NCBI RefSeq assembly: GCF_039529835.1
Contig: NZ_CP154262.1
Span: forward strand, 2,108,001-2,172,000
DNA length: 64,000 nt
DNA from: Arthrobacter sp. TMP15
GTDB lineage: Bacteria > Actinomycetota > Actinomycetes > Actinomycetales > Micrococcaceae
Direction: 5' to 3'
The notes beneath the pieces were generated by a model. It did not search any database. It saw nothing but the letters and a program-made list of their open reading frames with translations, and was not told the DNA's origin. Position 1 is the stretch's first letter, and the number at the start of each line of letters is the position of its first letter. A program made the position numbers and the translations under genes. Shown piece after piece: positions 1 to 9,617 of this stretch.

Positions 1-50
1 GAATCGCCCAGTGCCACATAGCGCCCAGGATCACCAGCGAACACGGGGCG

Positions 51-1439
51 TTAGAGAGCAAACTGGTTGGAGGCAATGTTCGCCCCGCTAGCTGGTGCCC
101 AGTTTTCTACTGCCGGGCCAACCACCTGGTCACTGCCGCGGCCAACTCCGTGATAATCCCACCCAGCCTCCTGCCATGACCGCGCATCAAGAGCATTCCG
201 GCCATCCACGATCACCGGCCGTTGCACCGCAGCGGCTGCCTTGCGCGGATCCAAAGAAACGAATTCCGGCCACTGGGTCAGCAAAAGCACTAGCTCGGCT
301 CCACGCAGGGCGGCAAATACATCGCTTTCAAAGCTAAGCTGCGGGTACTGCAACCAGGCGCTGTCCACGGCTTGCGGATCAGTGACGCTCACCCGTGCCC
401 CTTGTGCAGCAAGCTGAACTGCCACATCCAATGCGGGAGAATCGCGAATGTCATCAGTGTTGGGTTTAAACGATGCCCCTAAAATGGTGATCCGAAGTCC
501 GCGGACTGAACCGCCGCACAGCCCCACCGCTGTCTCAGCCATCCTGAATCTGGCATCGGCATTGATGCCGTCAACCAGAGAGAGCATCTCATCCAGCGAC
601 TCAATTCCGTGCCGCTGCGCCTGAACTCGAAACGAGCGCAGATCTTTGGGCAGGCATCCGCCACCAAAGCCCACCCCCGCGTGGAAATATTTTCCACCAA
701 TCCGTTCATCGTGCCCCAGCGCCTGTTGCAATGCCACGACGTCGGCACCCACCTGCTCGCAAAACTCACCAACAGCGTTGATGTAAGAGAGTTTCAATGC
801 CAAAAATGCGTTCGCTGATACTTTGATCAGTTCCGCTGTAGCAAAGTTGGTGAGCACCTGCGGTGTGCCACGTGCCAACAGGGGTGCGTAGACGGCGTCG
901 AGCATGGCGCACGCGCTACTTTGTAATGTGCCGTCCCGCAGACCGTAGACCAACCGATCCGGGACCAAGGAATCCTGTACGGCAGTGCCTTGACGAAGGA
1001 ACTCCGGGTTCCAGATCAGCGCGGCCCCCGTCCCTGCAATCATTTCCTGGACTTGAGCGGCCGTCCCAACTGGAACGGTCGATTTGCCCACCACGACGGC
1101 ATCTGCTCGTACAAAAGGCACGAGGGTCTCAATGGCGCTGAACAGAAACGATAGGTCAGAATCGTTACCAGTCTTGGACTGAGGGGTGCCGACACAGAGG
1201 AAATGGACCTGTGCCTGCGCCAGCTCGCCAGGATCGGTGGTGAAACGAAGGCGCCCATTGTGGCGGCCTTGCTCCAGTAACTCGGCCAGTCCCGGCTCAT
1301 AGAAAGGGGCGTTGCCACTTTCAAGGTGTGCAATTCTTAGAGCATCTGTATCTAGTCCCACCACGTCATGCCCCAAGTGGGCCAACGTCGCCGCATGAAC
1401 TGTTCCTAGATACCCGGCACCAATCACTGAAATTTTCAT
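51..1439 (-). CDS. ugd: UDP-glucose 6-dehydrogenase
   Basis: Cytoplasmic enzyme that oxidises UDP-glucose to UDP-glucuronate with two NAD+, feeding surface polysaccharide synthesis. The 462-aa protein has the normal family length. An N-terminal Rossmann motif GxGYxG lies at residues 7-12. The central domain carries the conserved NPEFLRQG stretch (about 144-151), and the catalytic cysteine is Cys262 in GFGGGCLPKD. The C-terminal UDP-binding domain shows the GxSFKPNTDDIRDSPA signature typical of this family. ATG start. The start overlaps the stop of the upstream glycosyltransferase gene by 4 nt, so the two are probably translated from one message and serve the same glycan pathway. GDP-mannose dehydrogenase is the closest alternative; the motif spacing favours Ugd. 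Confidence 0.95.
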   Translation of the reverse strand: MKISVIGAGYLGTVHAATLAHLGHDVVGLDTDALRIAHLESGNAPFYEPGLAELLEQGRHNGRLRFTTDPGELAQAQVHFLCVGTPQSKTGNDSDLSFLFSAIETLVPFVRADAVVVGKSTVPVGTAAQVQEMIAGTGAALIWNPEFLRQGTAVQDSLVPDRLVYGLRDGTLQSSACAMLDAVYAPLLARGTPQVLTNFATAELIKVSANAFLALKLSYINAVGEFCEQVGADVVALQQALGHDERIGGKYFHAGVGFGGGCLPKDLRSFRVQAQRHGIESLDEMLSLVDGINADARFRMAETAVGLCGGSVRGLRITILGASFKPNTDDIRDSPALDVAVQLAAQGARVSVTDPQAVDSAWLQYPQLSFESDVFAALRGAELVLLLTQWPEFVSLDPRKAAAAVQRPVIVDGRNALDARSWQEAGWDYHGVGRGSDQVVGPAVENWAPASGANIASNQFAL

Positions 1440-2581
1440 CTGATTCCTTTCAAGACTGCACTTAGCTGCGGGTACTCTGCAATGGCTTGCTCGTAGAGGT
1501 CCATCAGCTCCTCACACAGGACACCCCAGGAGCGGCCCTGTACTTGTTGCAAAGCTGCCTGGCCAAAAGCACTGCGTTTAGCATCGTCACCGATCAAATC
1601 TGCTGCATAGGCGCGTAACTGGCTGAGTTCACCCGGCTCATAGAGCCAGCCAGTGCGGGAGGAATCCACCAAGTCCAAGGGCCCGCCCCGGCCGGTAGCA
1701 ATAACCGGGACTGCCGATGCCATGGCTTCTTGAATCGTTTGGCAAAAGGTTTCCAACTCCCCCGGGTGCACGAATAAGTCCAGGGACGCCATGGCAGTTG
1801 CCAAGTCTTCACCGTCAAGGAAGCCGGTGAAGTATGCATCGGGAAGGGCCGCTTGGAGAGTTTCGCGTTGTGGTCCCTCGCCCACAATGACAATTTTGGT
1901 GTTGTTTAAGCCAGCGAGAACGGATAGGTCTGCTACTTGTTTTTCCAGGGCAAGGCGACCAACGTAGCCAATGATTTTTTGTCCCTGCGGCGCCACAGTG
2001 GCGCGGAACTCATCACAACGCTTTTTTGGGTGGAAGCGTTCCAGATCCACCCCACGGCGCCACATTTGCACGCGTGGAATGCCATGACCGCTCAGTGCTT
2101 GATACGAGTCGGTAGAGGGAACAAGCGTTTTGGTTGCTGTTGTGTGGATCTGTTCCACTCGGTGCCATGCCCAGTTTTCCAGAAAAGGCATCCCGTACTT
2201 TGCAACGTATCCGGGCACATCAGTTTGGTAGACGGCCACCGTAGGTATTCCCAGCGCGGCGGCAGCTCTGACAGCACGCCAGCCTAGAACGAAAGGGGAT
2301 GCTAGGTGAACAACGTCCGGATTGAACTGCGCCAAAATTGTTTTCACTTTGGCCACACCCCCAACAGCAACACGGATATTGCGGTAGCCTGCCAGTGCAA
2401 CTGATGGCAGCCGCCTGACGCTGGCACCTGAAACCATGTTGGGGGCATCTTCTGGTGTGGATGGCGCAATGACCAAAACATCATCGCCACGCGCGTCTAG
2501 ATGTTGCAGGACTTTTAGAAGGGAGTGGGTAACCCCGTTCATCTCGGGCAGGAACGATTCAGCAACTATGGCAACCTTCAC
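1436..2581 (-). CDS. mgtA: GT4 glycosyltransferase, MgtA/PimB-like mannosyltransferase
   Basis: Retaining GT-B glycosyltransferase. From memory it aligns along its whole length with mycobacterial MgtA (alpha-mannosyltransferase acting on glycolipid acceptors). Visible family features are the N-terminal VAIVAESFLPxxNGV, VVHLASPxxLGW and VAVYQTDVPG stretches, GYVGRLALEKQ in the donor domain, and the EX7E-type segment ELETFCQTIQEA. An earlier in-frame GTG at 2614 exists. I chose the GTG at 2581 because homologs begin at VKVAIVAE and the 11 upstream residues look unrelated; neither start has an ideal ribosome site. The stop overlaps ugd by 4 nt. It probably acts at the inner membrane face. The exact donor and acceptor cannot be told from sequence. 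Confidence 0.85.
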   Translation of the reverse strand: MKVAIVAESFLPEMNGVTHSLLKVLQHLDARGDDVLVIAPSTPEDAPNMVSGASVRRLPSVALAGYRNIRVAVGGVAKVKTILAQFNPDVVHLASPFVLGWRAVRAAAALGIPTVAVYQTDVPGYVAKYGMPFLENWAWHRVEQIHTTATKTLVPSTDSYQALSGHGIPRVQMWRRGVDLERFHPKKRCDEFRATVAPQGQKIIGYVGRLALEKQVADLSVLAGLNNTKIVIVGEGPQRETLQAALPDAYFTGFLDGEDLATAMASLDLFVHPGELETFCQTIQEAMASAVPVIATGRGGPLDLVDSSRTGWLYEPGELSQLRAYAADLIGDDAKRSAFGQAALQQVQGRSWGVLCEELMDLYEQAIAEYPQLSAVLKGIR

Positions 2582-2683
2582 GCTCCAACCATGACCGTTG
2601 AAGGTTACCTCCACGCGCAGTTGCGGGAACTCCTCGATGAAAACTAGATGAACGGTTGATTCCGGTGTGTTTGGGACAGCGCA

Positions 2684-2727
2684 AAGGCCAGTGTGAAGGA
2701 TCCCGGAGGATTCCGCACACTGGCCTT
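2684..2727 (-). terminator. Hairpin after the DsbA-family gene
   Basis: A perfect 12-bp stem (2684-2695 with 2716-2727, arm AAGGCCAGTGTG) encloses a 20-nt loop, 21 nt past the stop of the minus-strand gene at 2749. It is placed like a terminator but has no clear T-run. Confidence 0.6.
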
Positions 2728-2748
2728 GGGCACATCACATTAGTGGTG

Positions 2749-3375
2749 TCAGCTGAACTGTGGGTCCTCTGTGCGGCTGCGCTTGATCTCGAAGAAGTAG
2801 GGGAAACTGGCCAGCGTTAGCGTGGCGTCCCAGAGCTTTCCCGCTTCTTCACCACGAGGGATGCGGGTGATGACAGGGCCAAAGAATGCTGTTCCATTGA
2901 AGGCAACGATGGGGGTGCCAACGTCTTGACCCACCTTGGCGATGCCTTCGGCGTGGCTGGCACGCAGCGGTGCGTCGTAGGCGTCTGTGCGCGCTGCCGC
3001 GGCTAGTTCACCTGGCAGCCCAACTTCGGCCAATGACTTGGCCATAACATCGTCTAGATCCCTGTTGCCATTGTTGTGTATGTGGGTACCCATGGCGTCA
3101 TAGAGCGGCTTGATGAATTCCTTGCCGTGTTCCTGCGCTGCGGCGATGATCACCCGAACCGGTCCCCACGCCTTAGCCATGTGTTCTTTGTATTCGGCAG
3201 GTAAATCGTCGTTATTTTCGTTGAGCACGCCCAAGCTCATGACGTGCCAGTTGACGGAAATGTTCCGGACCGTCTCCACTTCCCCAATCCAACGCGAAGT
3301 CACCCAAGCGAACGGGCACGTGGGGTCAAACCAGAAATCGGCAGTTTCACTGGCGGGCAGAACACTTTCAGACAC
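2749..3375 (-). CDS. Mycothiol-dependent DsbA/nitroreductase-type protein (Rv2466c family)
   Basis: A 208-aa thioredoxin-fold protein that matches, from memory, M. tuberculosis Rv2466c along its whole length ([55 protein letters not shown]). The family reduces substrates at the expense of mycothiol in the cytoplasm; no signal peptide is visible. The active site here reads CPFA (Cys20 to Ala23) instead of the CPWC I recall for Rv2466c, so the resolving cysteine is missing and a monothiol mechanism is implied. It lies next to clpX, whereas in M. tuberculosis the homolog lies beside rpiB. ATG start with a purine-rich AAGGAG site just upstream. Confidence 0.85.
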   Translation of the reverse strand: MSESVLPASETADFWFDPTCPFAWVTSRWIGEVETVRNISVNWHVMSLGVLNENNDDLPAEYKEHMAKAWGPVRVIIAAAQEHGKEFIKPLYDAMGTHIHNNGNRDLDDVMAKSLAEVGLPGELAAAARTDAYDAPLRASHAEGIAKVGQDVGTPIVAFNGTAFFGPVITRIPRGEEAGKLWDATLTLASFPYFFEIKRSRTEDPQFS

Positions 3376-3482
3376 GTCAAATCTCCTTCGTAGGGCATGA
3401 ATTCACATCGTCAACAGGCCTAAAGCCGTTGTTTTCTGTAACGGTCCTGGATCTAAAACTATTCCGCCACGATCAAGAGCAG

Positions 3483-4769
3483 TTAGGCAGACTTGTTCCT
3501 GCGCTTGGCTGCCACCTCGTGTGGGATCAGCGTGGGCTCGGCTTTCTTGCCCACAACATCGGCAGTGATCACAACAGTGGCGATGTCTTCGCGGCTGGGC
3601 AGGTCAAACATGACCGGTTGCAGCACTTCTTCCAAGATTGCCCGCAGCCCGCGGGCACCGGTGCCGCGATCCAGTGCCAGCTCGGCAATGGCGGCCAGAG
3701 CCTCGTCATCAAATTCAAGCTCGACGCCGTCCAGCGTAAACATTTTTTGGTACTGCTTGATGAGCGCATTCTTGGGCGCTGTCAATATCTGGATCAGTGA
3801 TGCGCGGTCAAGTTGTGTGACGGTGGTGATCACTGGTAGCCGCCCAATGAATTCGGGGATCAGCCCAAACTTCAGCAAGTCTTCCGGCATGACGTCGGCA
3901 TAGCTAGCATCGCTTTGTTTCAGCGCACTAAGTGGGGCGCCAAAACCGATACCTTTTTTGCCAGCACGAGACCCAATGATCTCTTCCAACCCGGCAAAAG
4001 CACCAGCAACAATGAACAACACGTTTGTGGTGTCGATCTGAATGAATTCCTGGTGCGGGTGCTTACGCCCGCCCTGCGGCGGCACCGAGGCTACGGTTCC
4101 TTCAAGAATTTTCAGCAGCGCCTGCTGGACACCTTCACCGGATACGTCACGGGTAATAGAGGGGTTCTCTGACTTGCGCGAGATTTTATCGATCTCATCA
4201 ATGTAAATAATGCCCTGTTCGGCCTTTTTAACATCAAAGTCGGCAGCCTGAATCAGTTTGAGTAAAATGTTCTCTACATCCTCACCCACGTACCCGGCCT
4301 CTGTGAGGGCGGTTGCATCAGCAACTGCGAAGGGAACGTTCAGGCGCTTAGCGAGGGTCTGTGCCAGGTAGGTTTTTCCACAACCAGTGGGGCCAACAAG
4401 CAAGATGTTGGATTTGGAGATTTCAACATCATCGTGGACGTCCCCAGACAGGGTGGTGCTCTTGAGTGCATGCCCGGACTGGATGCGTTTGTAATGGTTG
4501 TAGACCGCCACAGCCAGCGACTTCTTTGCCGGTTCCTGGCCTATGACGTATTCCTGTAGGAAATCGAAGATCTCTCGAGGTTTAGGTAGTTCAAAGGCGT
4601 CAAGTTCTGCCACCTCTGCCAATTCTTCGTCGATGATCTCGTTACAAAGCTCTATGCACTCGTCGCAGATGTAAACACCGGGACCGGCTATTAGCTTGCG
4701 GACCTGCTTTTGGCTCTTGCCGCAGAAGGAACATTTCAGCAGATCGGTGCTTTCGCCCATCCTGGCCAT
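3483..4769 (-). CDS. clpX: ATP-dependent Clp protease ATP-binding subunit ClpX
   Basis: Hexameric AAA+ unfoldase that feeds substrates to the ClpP1P2 peptidase. The N-terminal C4 zinc-binding domain has Cys13, Cys16, Cys35 and Cys38. Walker A GPTGCGKT lies near 126-133 and Walker B IIYIDEID near 187-194. The [13 protein letters not shown] sensor-2 helix and the IGF-type loop (KKGIGFGAP) that docks on ClpP are present. Length (428 aa) is normal. It sits downstream of clpP1 and clpP2 on the same strand, separated from clpP2 by 189 nt that contain a hairpin, so it may have its own promoter. The start is MARMGES; the second Met four codons on is also possible. Confidence 0.97.
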   Translation of the reverse strand: MARMGESTDLLKCSFCGKSQKQVRKLIAGPGVYICDECIELCNEIIDEELAEVAELDAFELPKPREIFDFLQEYVIGQEPAKKSLAVAVYNHYKRIQSGHALKSTTLSGDVHDDVEISKSNILLVGPTGCGKTYLAQTLAKRLNVPFAVADATALTEAGYVGEDVENILLKLIQAADFDVKKAEQGIIYIDEIDKISRKSENPSITRDVSGEGVQQALLKILEGTVASVPPQGGRKHPHQEFIQIDTTNVLFIVAGAFAGLEEIIGSRAGKKGIGFGAPLSALKQSDASYADVMPEDLLKFGLIPEFIGRLPVITTVTQLDRASLIQILTAPKNALIKQYQKMFTLDGVELEFDDEALAAIAELALDRGTGARGLRAILEEVLQPVMFDLPSREDIATVVITADVVGKKAEPTLIPHEVAAKRRNKSA

Positions 4770-4907
4770 TGCTGTGTCCTCCCGCGAACAACCCGCCGGC
4801 GGCGGGATTAGAACAAAATAAGTCTTCGTTCACGACAGTTGCCGGGAACGTCCTGCAAATTATCTTCCACTCTAGGCCACAGCATGGACATTGGGCGGAA
4901 AGCAAAC

Positions 4908-4942
4908 GCCGGAACAGGGGTTTTTATGTTCCCCTGCCCGGC
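4908..4942 (-). terminator. Hairpin between clpP2 and clpX
   Basis: GCCGG/CCGGC outer pairs and CAGGGG/CCCCTG inner pairs surround a 10-nt A/T loop, 16 nt past the clpP2 stop. Only a weak T-rich tail follows on the minus strand, so it may attenuate rather than fully stop transcription into clpX. Confidence 0.55.
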
Positions 4943-4958
4943 ATTTACTTGTACCGTT

Positions 4959-5633
4959 CTAGCGTGTGATTGCTGCCGGCTTCATCTTGCGCGGAGCCAA
5001 AACTTCATCAATCAGACCGTATTCCTTGGCCTGGGCCGCCGTTAGAATGTTGTCACGCTCAATGTCGTTGCTGACCTGCTCGGGTGTGCGTCCGGAAAGA
5101 TCAGAGAGTGTGTTCTCCAACCACGCGCGCATACGCATAACTTCATTCGCCTGAATTTCAAGGTCGGAGGCCTGTCCGCCTTGGCCGCCGGAAAGTGCCG
5201 GCTGGTGGATCAGTACCCGGGCGTTTGGCAGAGCCAACCGTTTACCGGGTGCCCCCGCAGCAAGCAGGACCGCTGCTGCCGAAGCGGCCTGGCCCAAGCA
5301 CACGGTCTGGATTTCCGGACGAATGAACTGCATCGTGTCATAAATGGCCGTCATGGCCGTAAATGAACCTCCGGGTGAGTTGATGTACAAGGTGATGTCA
5401 CGGTCTGTGTCATCTGCCTCCAACACCAAAAGCTGCGCCATAACGTCGTCGGCGGATGCATCATCAACCTGCACGCCGAGGAAGATGATCCTGTCCTCGA
5501 AGAGCTTTGTGTACGGATCCTGGCGCTTGAAACCGTAGGGTGTACGCTCCTCGAATTGCGGGAGCACGTAGCGGCTGGTGGGCAGGTTACCGGCAGTCTT
5601 GCCAAAAGCGGTGCTGCCAAAGTTATAGGTCAT
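4959..5633 (-). CDS. clpP2: ATP-dependent Clp protease proteolytic subunit ClpP2
   Basis: Serine peptidase subunit of the Clp barrel. The catalytic triad is Ser118 (GQAASAAA), His143 (LIHQP) and Asp194 (IERDN). The N-terminus [16 protein letters not shown] and the [13 protein letters not shown] stretch match the mycobacterial ClpP2 type, which assembles with ClpP1 into a mixed double ring. It lies 32 nt after clpP1 and is almost certainly cotranscribed with it. An N-terminal propeptide of roughly 15-20 residues before the RYVLP segment is likely to be processed, as in the family. 224 aa, ATG start with a GGAG site. Confidence 0.95.
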   Translation of the reverse strand: MTYNFGSTAFGKTAGNLPTSRYVLPQFEERTPYGFKRQDPYTKLFEDRIIFLGVQVDDASADDVMAQLLVLEADDTDRDITLYINSPGGSFTAMTAIYDTMQFIRPEIQTVCLGQAASAAAVLLAAGAPGKRLALPNARVLIHQPALSGGQGGQASDLEIQANEVMRMRAWLENTLSDLSGRTPEQVSNDIERDNILTAAQAKEYGLIDEVLAPRKMKPAAITR

Positions 5634-5665
5634 GGTATTGCTCCTGAAATCTGTTCTTCGGCTTA

Positions 5666-6286
5666 TTATTTGGCGTTGGTTCCGCCGCCACCGGCAACGG
5701 TTCCTGCATGGCGGCTGATCTTATCGAAGAAGCCGTATTCAAGGGCTTCGGCAGCCGTGAACCACTTGTCACGGTCATTATCAACTAAAATCTTTTCAAC
5801 GCTCTGGCCAGTCTGCTCCGCCGTCAGTTCAGCCATGACCTTCTTCATGTGAAGGATCAGTTCTGCCTGAATCTTAATGTCCGACGCCGTTCCTCCAATG
5901 CCCCCTGATGGCTGGTGCATGAGAATGCGTGCGTTGGGCGTCGCGTAGCGCTTGCCCTTGGTGCCTGAGGAGAGGAGGAACTGACCCATCGACGCGGCGA
6001 GGCCGGTGGCTACCGTAACAACGTCGTTGGGAATGAACTCCATCGTGTCGTAGATGGCCATGCCCGCAGTGACAGAGCCACCGGGTGAGTTGATGTAGAG
6101 GTAGATGTCCTTTTCGGGATCCTCTGCCGAAAGCAGTAGCAACTGCGAGCAGATCAGGTTCGCGTTGTCATCGCGAACCTCCGAGCCCAACCAGATGATG
6201 CGCTCTTTGAGCAGACGGTTGTAAATGTACTGGTCCTGAGCGGACGGATCCGCGCTGGCCATTGTGGGGGTGGTTTGCTGTGCCAT
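5666..6286 (-). CDS. clpP1: ATP-dependent Clp protease proteolytic subunit ClpP1
   Basis: Second ClpP subunit, with Ser99 (GLAASMGQ), His124 (LMHQPSGG) and Asp173 (DRDKW) as catalytic triad, and the family signature [10 protein letters not shown]. The reading frame is open further upstream to 6394, but I take the ATG at 6286: it has AAGGAGAGG about 10 nt before it, and the product then starts MAQQTTP with normal ClpP length (206 aa). It is the first gene of a clpP1-clpP2 pair. The trigger factor gene upstream ends in a strong terminator, so this pair probably has its own promoter between 6287 and 6507. Confidence 0.95.
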   Translation of the reverse strand: MAQQTTPTMASADPSAQDQYIYNRLLKERIIWLGSEVRDDNANLICSQLLLLSAEDPEKDIYLYINSPGGSVTAGMAIYDTMEFIPNDVVTVATGLAASMGQFLLSSGTKGKRYATPNARILMHQPSGGIGGTASDIKIQAELILHMKKVMAELTAEQTGQSVEKILVDNDRDKWFTAAEALEYGFFDKISRHAGTVAGGGGTNAK

Positions 6287-6507
6287 GGTGGGTTTACCTC
6301 TCCTTCGTGTGGTCCGTCGGGCCTGCCCAACGTGACCATCACTAATGTTCACTACTTGGACAGTAGCCCTTTTTGGCGGGCGTTTGTGGTCCATCTGGAC
6401 ACTGTTCGCTGTAGGCGCACGACACCTGAAGATGAGGGCGCTCCGGGAATAAAACGAGCTTCACGTGGCAGTTCCAGCACTACTTGTGCAATGCCACATC
6501 AAAGCAA

Positions 6508-6550
6508 AAAGCCGTTGCCGGTTCCTTTTCAAGGAACCGGCAACGGCTTT
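6508..6550 (-). terminator. Rho-independent terminator of tig
   Basis: A perfect 20-bp stem (6508-6527 with 6531-6550) with a 3-nt loop is followed on the minus strand by a T-rich run. It lies 30 nt past the tig stop and is the clearest terminator in the window. Confidence 0.93.
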
Positions 6551-6579
6551 GCAATACTCAAATACCCTGGCGGGCAGTA

Positions 6580-7950
6580 TTAGATACGAACTTCGCCCGG
6601 ATCGGTCACTGCTGTGGGCTCGATTGCCTCATCTTCAGAAAGAACTTCTTCTTCCTCGGTGGCGGCTGAAACGAAGTCGCTCAGGTCTACTAAAGCACCC
6701 TCGGTGTCCTTCACAATTGCCTTGCCCAGAACAACGGCAAGAGCCTTACGACGACGAACTTCGCCAACGATCATGTTGACCTGGCCGGAGGAGTCCAGCA
6801 TCTGCGCGAACTGATTCGGTTCCATGCCGTACTGGCTGGCGGAGGAAACAATGTAATCGATCAGTTCAGCCTGGCTGACGCCAACCTCTTCCTTCTCAGC
6901 GATGGCGTCAAGGATGATCTCGTTGCGGAAGGCACTCTCGGTGTTTTCCTTGACCTCGGCGCGGTGCGCTTCGGTGTCGTGCTCCTCGGGGCCGTGAGCA
7001 TTCTCCGGCTTGAAGTGCTGCTCAAGCTGATCGGCCACGACTGAATCCGGAACCGGAACCTCAACAAGTCCAATGAGCTTCTCAAGAACCAAGTCGCGAG
7101 CCTCAACGCCCTGCTCAACGGTCTTGGATTCGGCAGCCTGCTTGGCCAGATCCTCTTTCAGCTCAGCGATGGTGTCGAACTCGGAAGCCAGCTGTGCAAA
7201 GTCATCGTTGGCTTCAGGAAGCTCGCGGACCTTCACGGAGGTTACCTTCACGGTTACCTGTGCTTCTTCACCAGCGTGCTCGCCACCGGCAAGTTTGGTG
7301 TTGAAGATTGCTTCTTCGCCTGCGGACAGGCCAGTGGCTGCCTCGTCCAGGCCGTCGAGCATGTTCCCTGCACCGATTTGGTAGGACAGATCAGTAGCCG
7401 AGTCAACTTCTGCGCCGTCGATCTTGGCTTCGATGTTGATGGTGAGGAAGTCACCTTCTACGCTGGGACGATCTTCGGTCTTCAGCGTGCCGAAGCGGCC
7501 ACGCAGTTCGTCAAGGGCTTTCTCACTGTCTTCGGCGGAAACCTCAAGCGTTGCAACCTGAACTTCAATGCCTTCGTAGTCAGGGAGTTCAATCTCGGGG
7601 CGAATATCCAGTTCAACGTGGAACTTAACCACACCGTCGGTTGCCGTGGGGTCCGGAACCTCCGTGATTTCAACTTCAGGACGGCTCAAGGGCGTCAGCT
7701 TGTTCTCGATGACAGCTTCCTGGTACCAGCCGTTCAGGCCGGAGTTGATAGCTGTTTCCAAGACGTAGCCGCGGCCAACGCGCTGATCGATCAGCTTGTT
7801 GGGGACTTTGCCCTTGCGGAAGCCAGGTACCTGAACCTGCGCACCGATTGTCGTATAAGCCTCTGCAATGCTGGGCTTCAATTCCTCAAAGGAAACCTCA
7901 ACGTCGAGCTTTACCCGAGTGGGTGTGAGGTTTTCGACAGCGCTCTTCAC
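6580..7950 (-). CDS. tig: Trigger factor
   Basis: Ribosome-bound chaperone and peptidyl-prolyl isomerase. The N-terminal ribosome-binding domain carries the signature [13 protein letters not shown]; it is followed by the FKBP-type domain ([14 protein letters not shown]) and the helical C-terminal chaperone arms, ending in an acidic tail. The start is the GTG at 7950 ([15 protein letters not shown]). It has AGGAG about 9 nt upstream, and homologs begin here; the open frame upstream to 8016 is not coding-like. 456 aa, normal length. Same strand as clpP1P2X, and the tig-clpP-clpX order is common in bacteria. Confidence 0.96.
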   Translation of the reverse strand: MKSAVENLTPTRVKLDVEVSFEELKPSIAEAYTTIGAQVQVPGFRKGKVPNKLIDQRVGRGYVLETAINSGLNGWYQEAVIENKLTPLSRPEVEITEVPDPTATDGVVKFHVELDIRPEIELPDYEGIEVQVATLEVSAEDSEKALDELRGRFGTLKTEDRPSVEGDFLTINIEAKIDGAEVDSATDLSYQIGAGNMLDGLDEAATGLSAGEEAIFNTKLAGGEHAGEEAQVTVKVTSVKVRELPEANDDFAQLASEFDTIAELKEDLAKQAAESKTVEQGVEARDLVLEKLIGLVEVPVPDSVVADQLEQHFKPENAHGPEEHDTEAHRAEVKENTESAFRNEIILDAIAEKEEVGVSQAELIDYIVSSASQYGMEPNQFAQMLDSSGQVNMIVGEVRRRKALAVVLGKAIVKDTEGALVDLSDFVSAATEEEEVLSEDEAIEPTAVTDPGEVRI

Positions 7951-8039
7951 AGCGTGGTACTCCTGATGGTCTGTTGATGGATAAATGGCCCCAGCACATG
8001 GGCAGTCACTGACCAAACGTGAACCGAATAATGCTGAAG

Positions 8040-8112
8040 TCGGGGCGACAGGACTCGAACCTGCGGTCTCCTGCTCCCAAAGCAGGCGCGCTAGCCACTA
8101 CGCTACGCCCCG
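8040..8112 (-). tRNA. tRNA-Pro (TGG)
   Basis: On the minus strand a full cloverleaf reads from 8112. The acceptor stem CGGGGCG/CGCCCCG is perfect, and the anticodon stem CCTGC/GCAGG holds loop TTTGGGA, giving anticodon TGG. The T-arm contains GGTTCGAGTCC. Discriminator base is A. CCA is not encoded. Confidence 0.95.
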
Positions 8113-8213
8113 TAGTGCCCGCAACAGTCTACGGGCAAATGTTCCCAGATGCACAATCGCCTCTCAGCAGCACCACATTCGTGATGTTATCCACCGCATA
8201 AGCGACCGGGAAT

Positions 8214-8241
8214 AAAAAAGCCCCGACAACTTCTGACGGGG
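8214..8241 (-). terminator. Terminator after tRNA-Gly
   Basis: On the minus strand CCCCG and CGGGG pair around a short arm and are followed by CTTTTTTATT. It lies about 18 nt after the tRNA-Gly 3' end. Confidence 0.8.
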
Positions 8242-8258
8242 AAACTTCTTCAGTGCAG

Positions 8259-8329
8259 AGGGGGCGACGGGAATCGAACCCGCGTCATCAGTTTGGAAAA
8301 CTGAGGCTTTACCATTAAGCTACGCCCCC
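8259..8329 (-). tRNA. tRNA-Gly (TCC)
   Basis: The minus-strand cloverleaf has acceptor GGGGGCG/CGCCCCC, D-arm TAGCTTAATGGTAAAGC, anticodon stem TCAGT/ACTGA with loop TTTCCAA (anticodon TCC), and T-arm GGGTTCGATTCCC. CCA is not encoded. A terminator follows. Confidence 0.95.
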
Positions 8330-8460
8330 ATTGTTATGGGCTTTCACCGGAACAACTCCGTAACACTATCAACGACTTTCGGTTTGCCGCAAATCGGGCC
8401 CCTACGCGGTGCGCATTAGCCCGGTTTGCGCCCAGTTCAGCCGCCGGAACGGTCATTAGT

Positions 8461-9522
8461 TCAGCGGCCGCCTTGGCACCGTGGGCACCAATAGAGTTTG
8501 CGACCACCAAGCTCCTTCAGGGCGATAGGGCTCCCGCAGTGACGGCAGGGCAACCCTTCACGTTTGTAGACATAGTGCGCCTCATCTGCGGGCACAGCAG
8601 GGGCAGGCACAGCAGGGGCAAGCACAGCACGTGCGGGCACAGCACGTGCGGGCACAGCACGGGCGGGCACAGCACGGGCGGGCACAGCAGGGTGTGCCCC
8701 TCCCTCAGCGGATGTCATTGCTGCCATGGCCTGCCCGTGCCCCACCTCAGCACCTAATCCCGTGGGCCTATCAACCAACTCGGTGGTGATGATGCGCCCG
8801 TCGCAGAGTCCATCTGCCATGACAATGGAAATATCTCGCCATATTGCCAAGGCTTCTTCCTGCTCCAGGGTTTTTCCCGGCAGCATAGGGTCCAAGCCGA
8901 GTCGGAACAGCACCTCGGCACGGTACACATTGCCCACTCCGGCTAACACTTCTTGTTTCATCAGCAACAGGGCAATGGAGGTGGCGCTTCGCCTTACTCT
9001 GCGGGCAAACTCCTGGGCGTCACCGGGGAAGTCATTCAAAGGATCTGGGCCAAGTTTGCACAGGACGGCTGTTGATTCTGCCGGCGAGAGGACCTCGCAG
9101 GCTGTTGGTCCGCGCAGATCTGCCCACCCATGATGGGAAATAAGCCTGACGCGCACAGCACCCTTGGGCTCTGGTGGGCCCAAATACATGTCCCCGACAG
9201 CACCGTCCGGCCCTGTGCCTGAGTCAAGCTCTTTCTCACCGATCCGTCTGGGGGCCCCGATGCTGGAGGCACCCCTGAAGCTGGAATCACCGCCAAAGTC
9301 CCACGCTCCGTATAGCCCCAGATGCACGCGCATGACCAATTCGTGTGAGAAGAACAGGAACATTTGTTTGCCGTGGGCTTGAGCATGTTCTAATTTGTGG
9401 CCATCAATCCGAGCGGCACCGGCAGCAAACTTCCCTTGCGGACTGCTTACCGCCAGTGCGGCCCCGGCAAAAACATCGTTAAACTGCCGAGCCAAACGGT
9501 GTACCGAGTGCCCTTCAGGCAT
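8461..9522 (-). CDS. nei: Fpg/Nei-family DNA glycosylase/AP lyase (Nei1-like)
   Basis: Base-excision-repair glycosylase. It begins MPEGHSVHRLARQF; Pro2 is the Schiff-base nucleophile and Glu3 the catalytic acid. HVHLG-like RVHLGLYG, the helix-two-turn-helix motif (LLMKQEVLAGVGNVYRAEVLFR), and the C-terminal zinc finger CRHCG...CPRCQ complete the family. From memory it is the counterpart of M. tuberculosis Rv2464c, and it has the same neighbours (tig, rpiB). At 353 aa it is about 70-90 residues longer than usual. The extra length lies in a middle loop around residues 75-110 and in an Ala-Pro-Val-rich repeat just before the zinc finger (see 8588-8692). Confidence 0.9.
   Translation of the reverse strand: MPEGHSVHRLARQFNDVFAGAALAVSSPQGKFAAGAARIDGHKLEHAQAHGKQMFLFFSHELVMRVHLGLYGAWDFGGDSSFRGASSIGAPRRIGEKELDSGTGPDGAVGDMYLGPPEPKGAVRVRLISHHGWADLRGPTACEVLSPAESTAVLCKLGPDPLNDFPGDAQEFARRVRRSATSIALLLMKQEVLAGVGNVYRAEVLFRLGLDPMLPGKTLEQEEALAIWRDISIVMADGLCDGRIITTELVDRPTGLGAEVGHGQAMAAMTSAEGGAHPAVPARAVPARAVPARAVPARAVLAPAVPAPAVPADEAHYVYKREGLPCRHCGSPIALKELGGRKLYWCPRCQGGR
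8588..8692 (-). repeat. 15-bp minisatellite inside nei
   Basis: Seven head-to-tail 15-bp units (consensus GCGGGCACAGCACGT on the plus strand) begin at 8588, 8603, 8618, 8633, 8648, 8663 and 8678, with a few substitutions. Because 15 is a multiple of three, the array stays in frame. It encodes a repeating five-residue VPARA/VPAPA linker between the DNA-binding domain and the zinc finger. Confidence 0.95.
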
Positions 9523-9617
9523 TGCTTTTATTTCCCATCTCTTGCACTGAAACTTGCACTGAAACCAGCCCTTACGCGCTCACGAGCCCCAGCGTTAATC
9601 GGTCATCCGCGGCGTTG

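Noticed and set aside
7276-7977. 233-codon open frame antisense to tig
   Set aside because: Entirely opposite trigger factor, which is unmistakable; no domain in the antisense product.
8588-8692. 15-bp repeats considered as a CRISPR or iteron array
   Set aside because: No spacers, and the array is a coding minisatellite inside nei.
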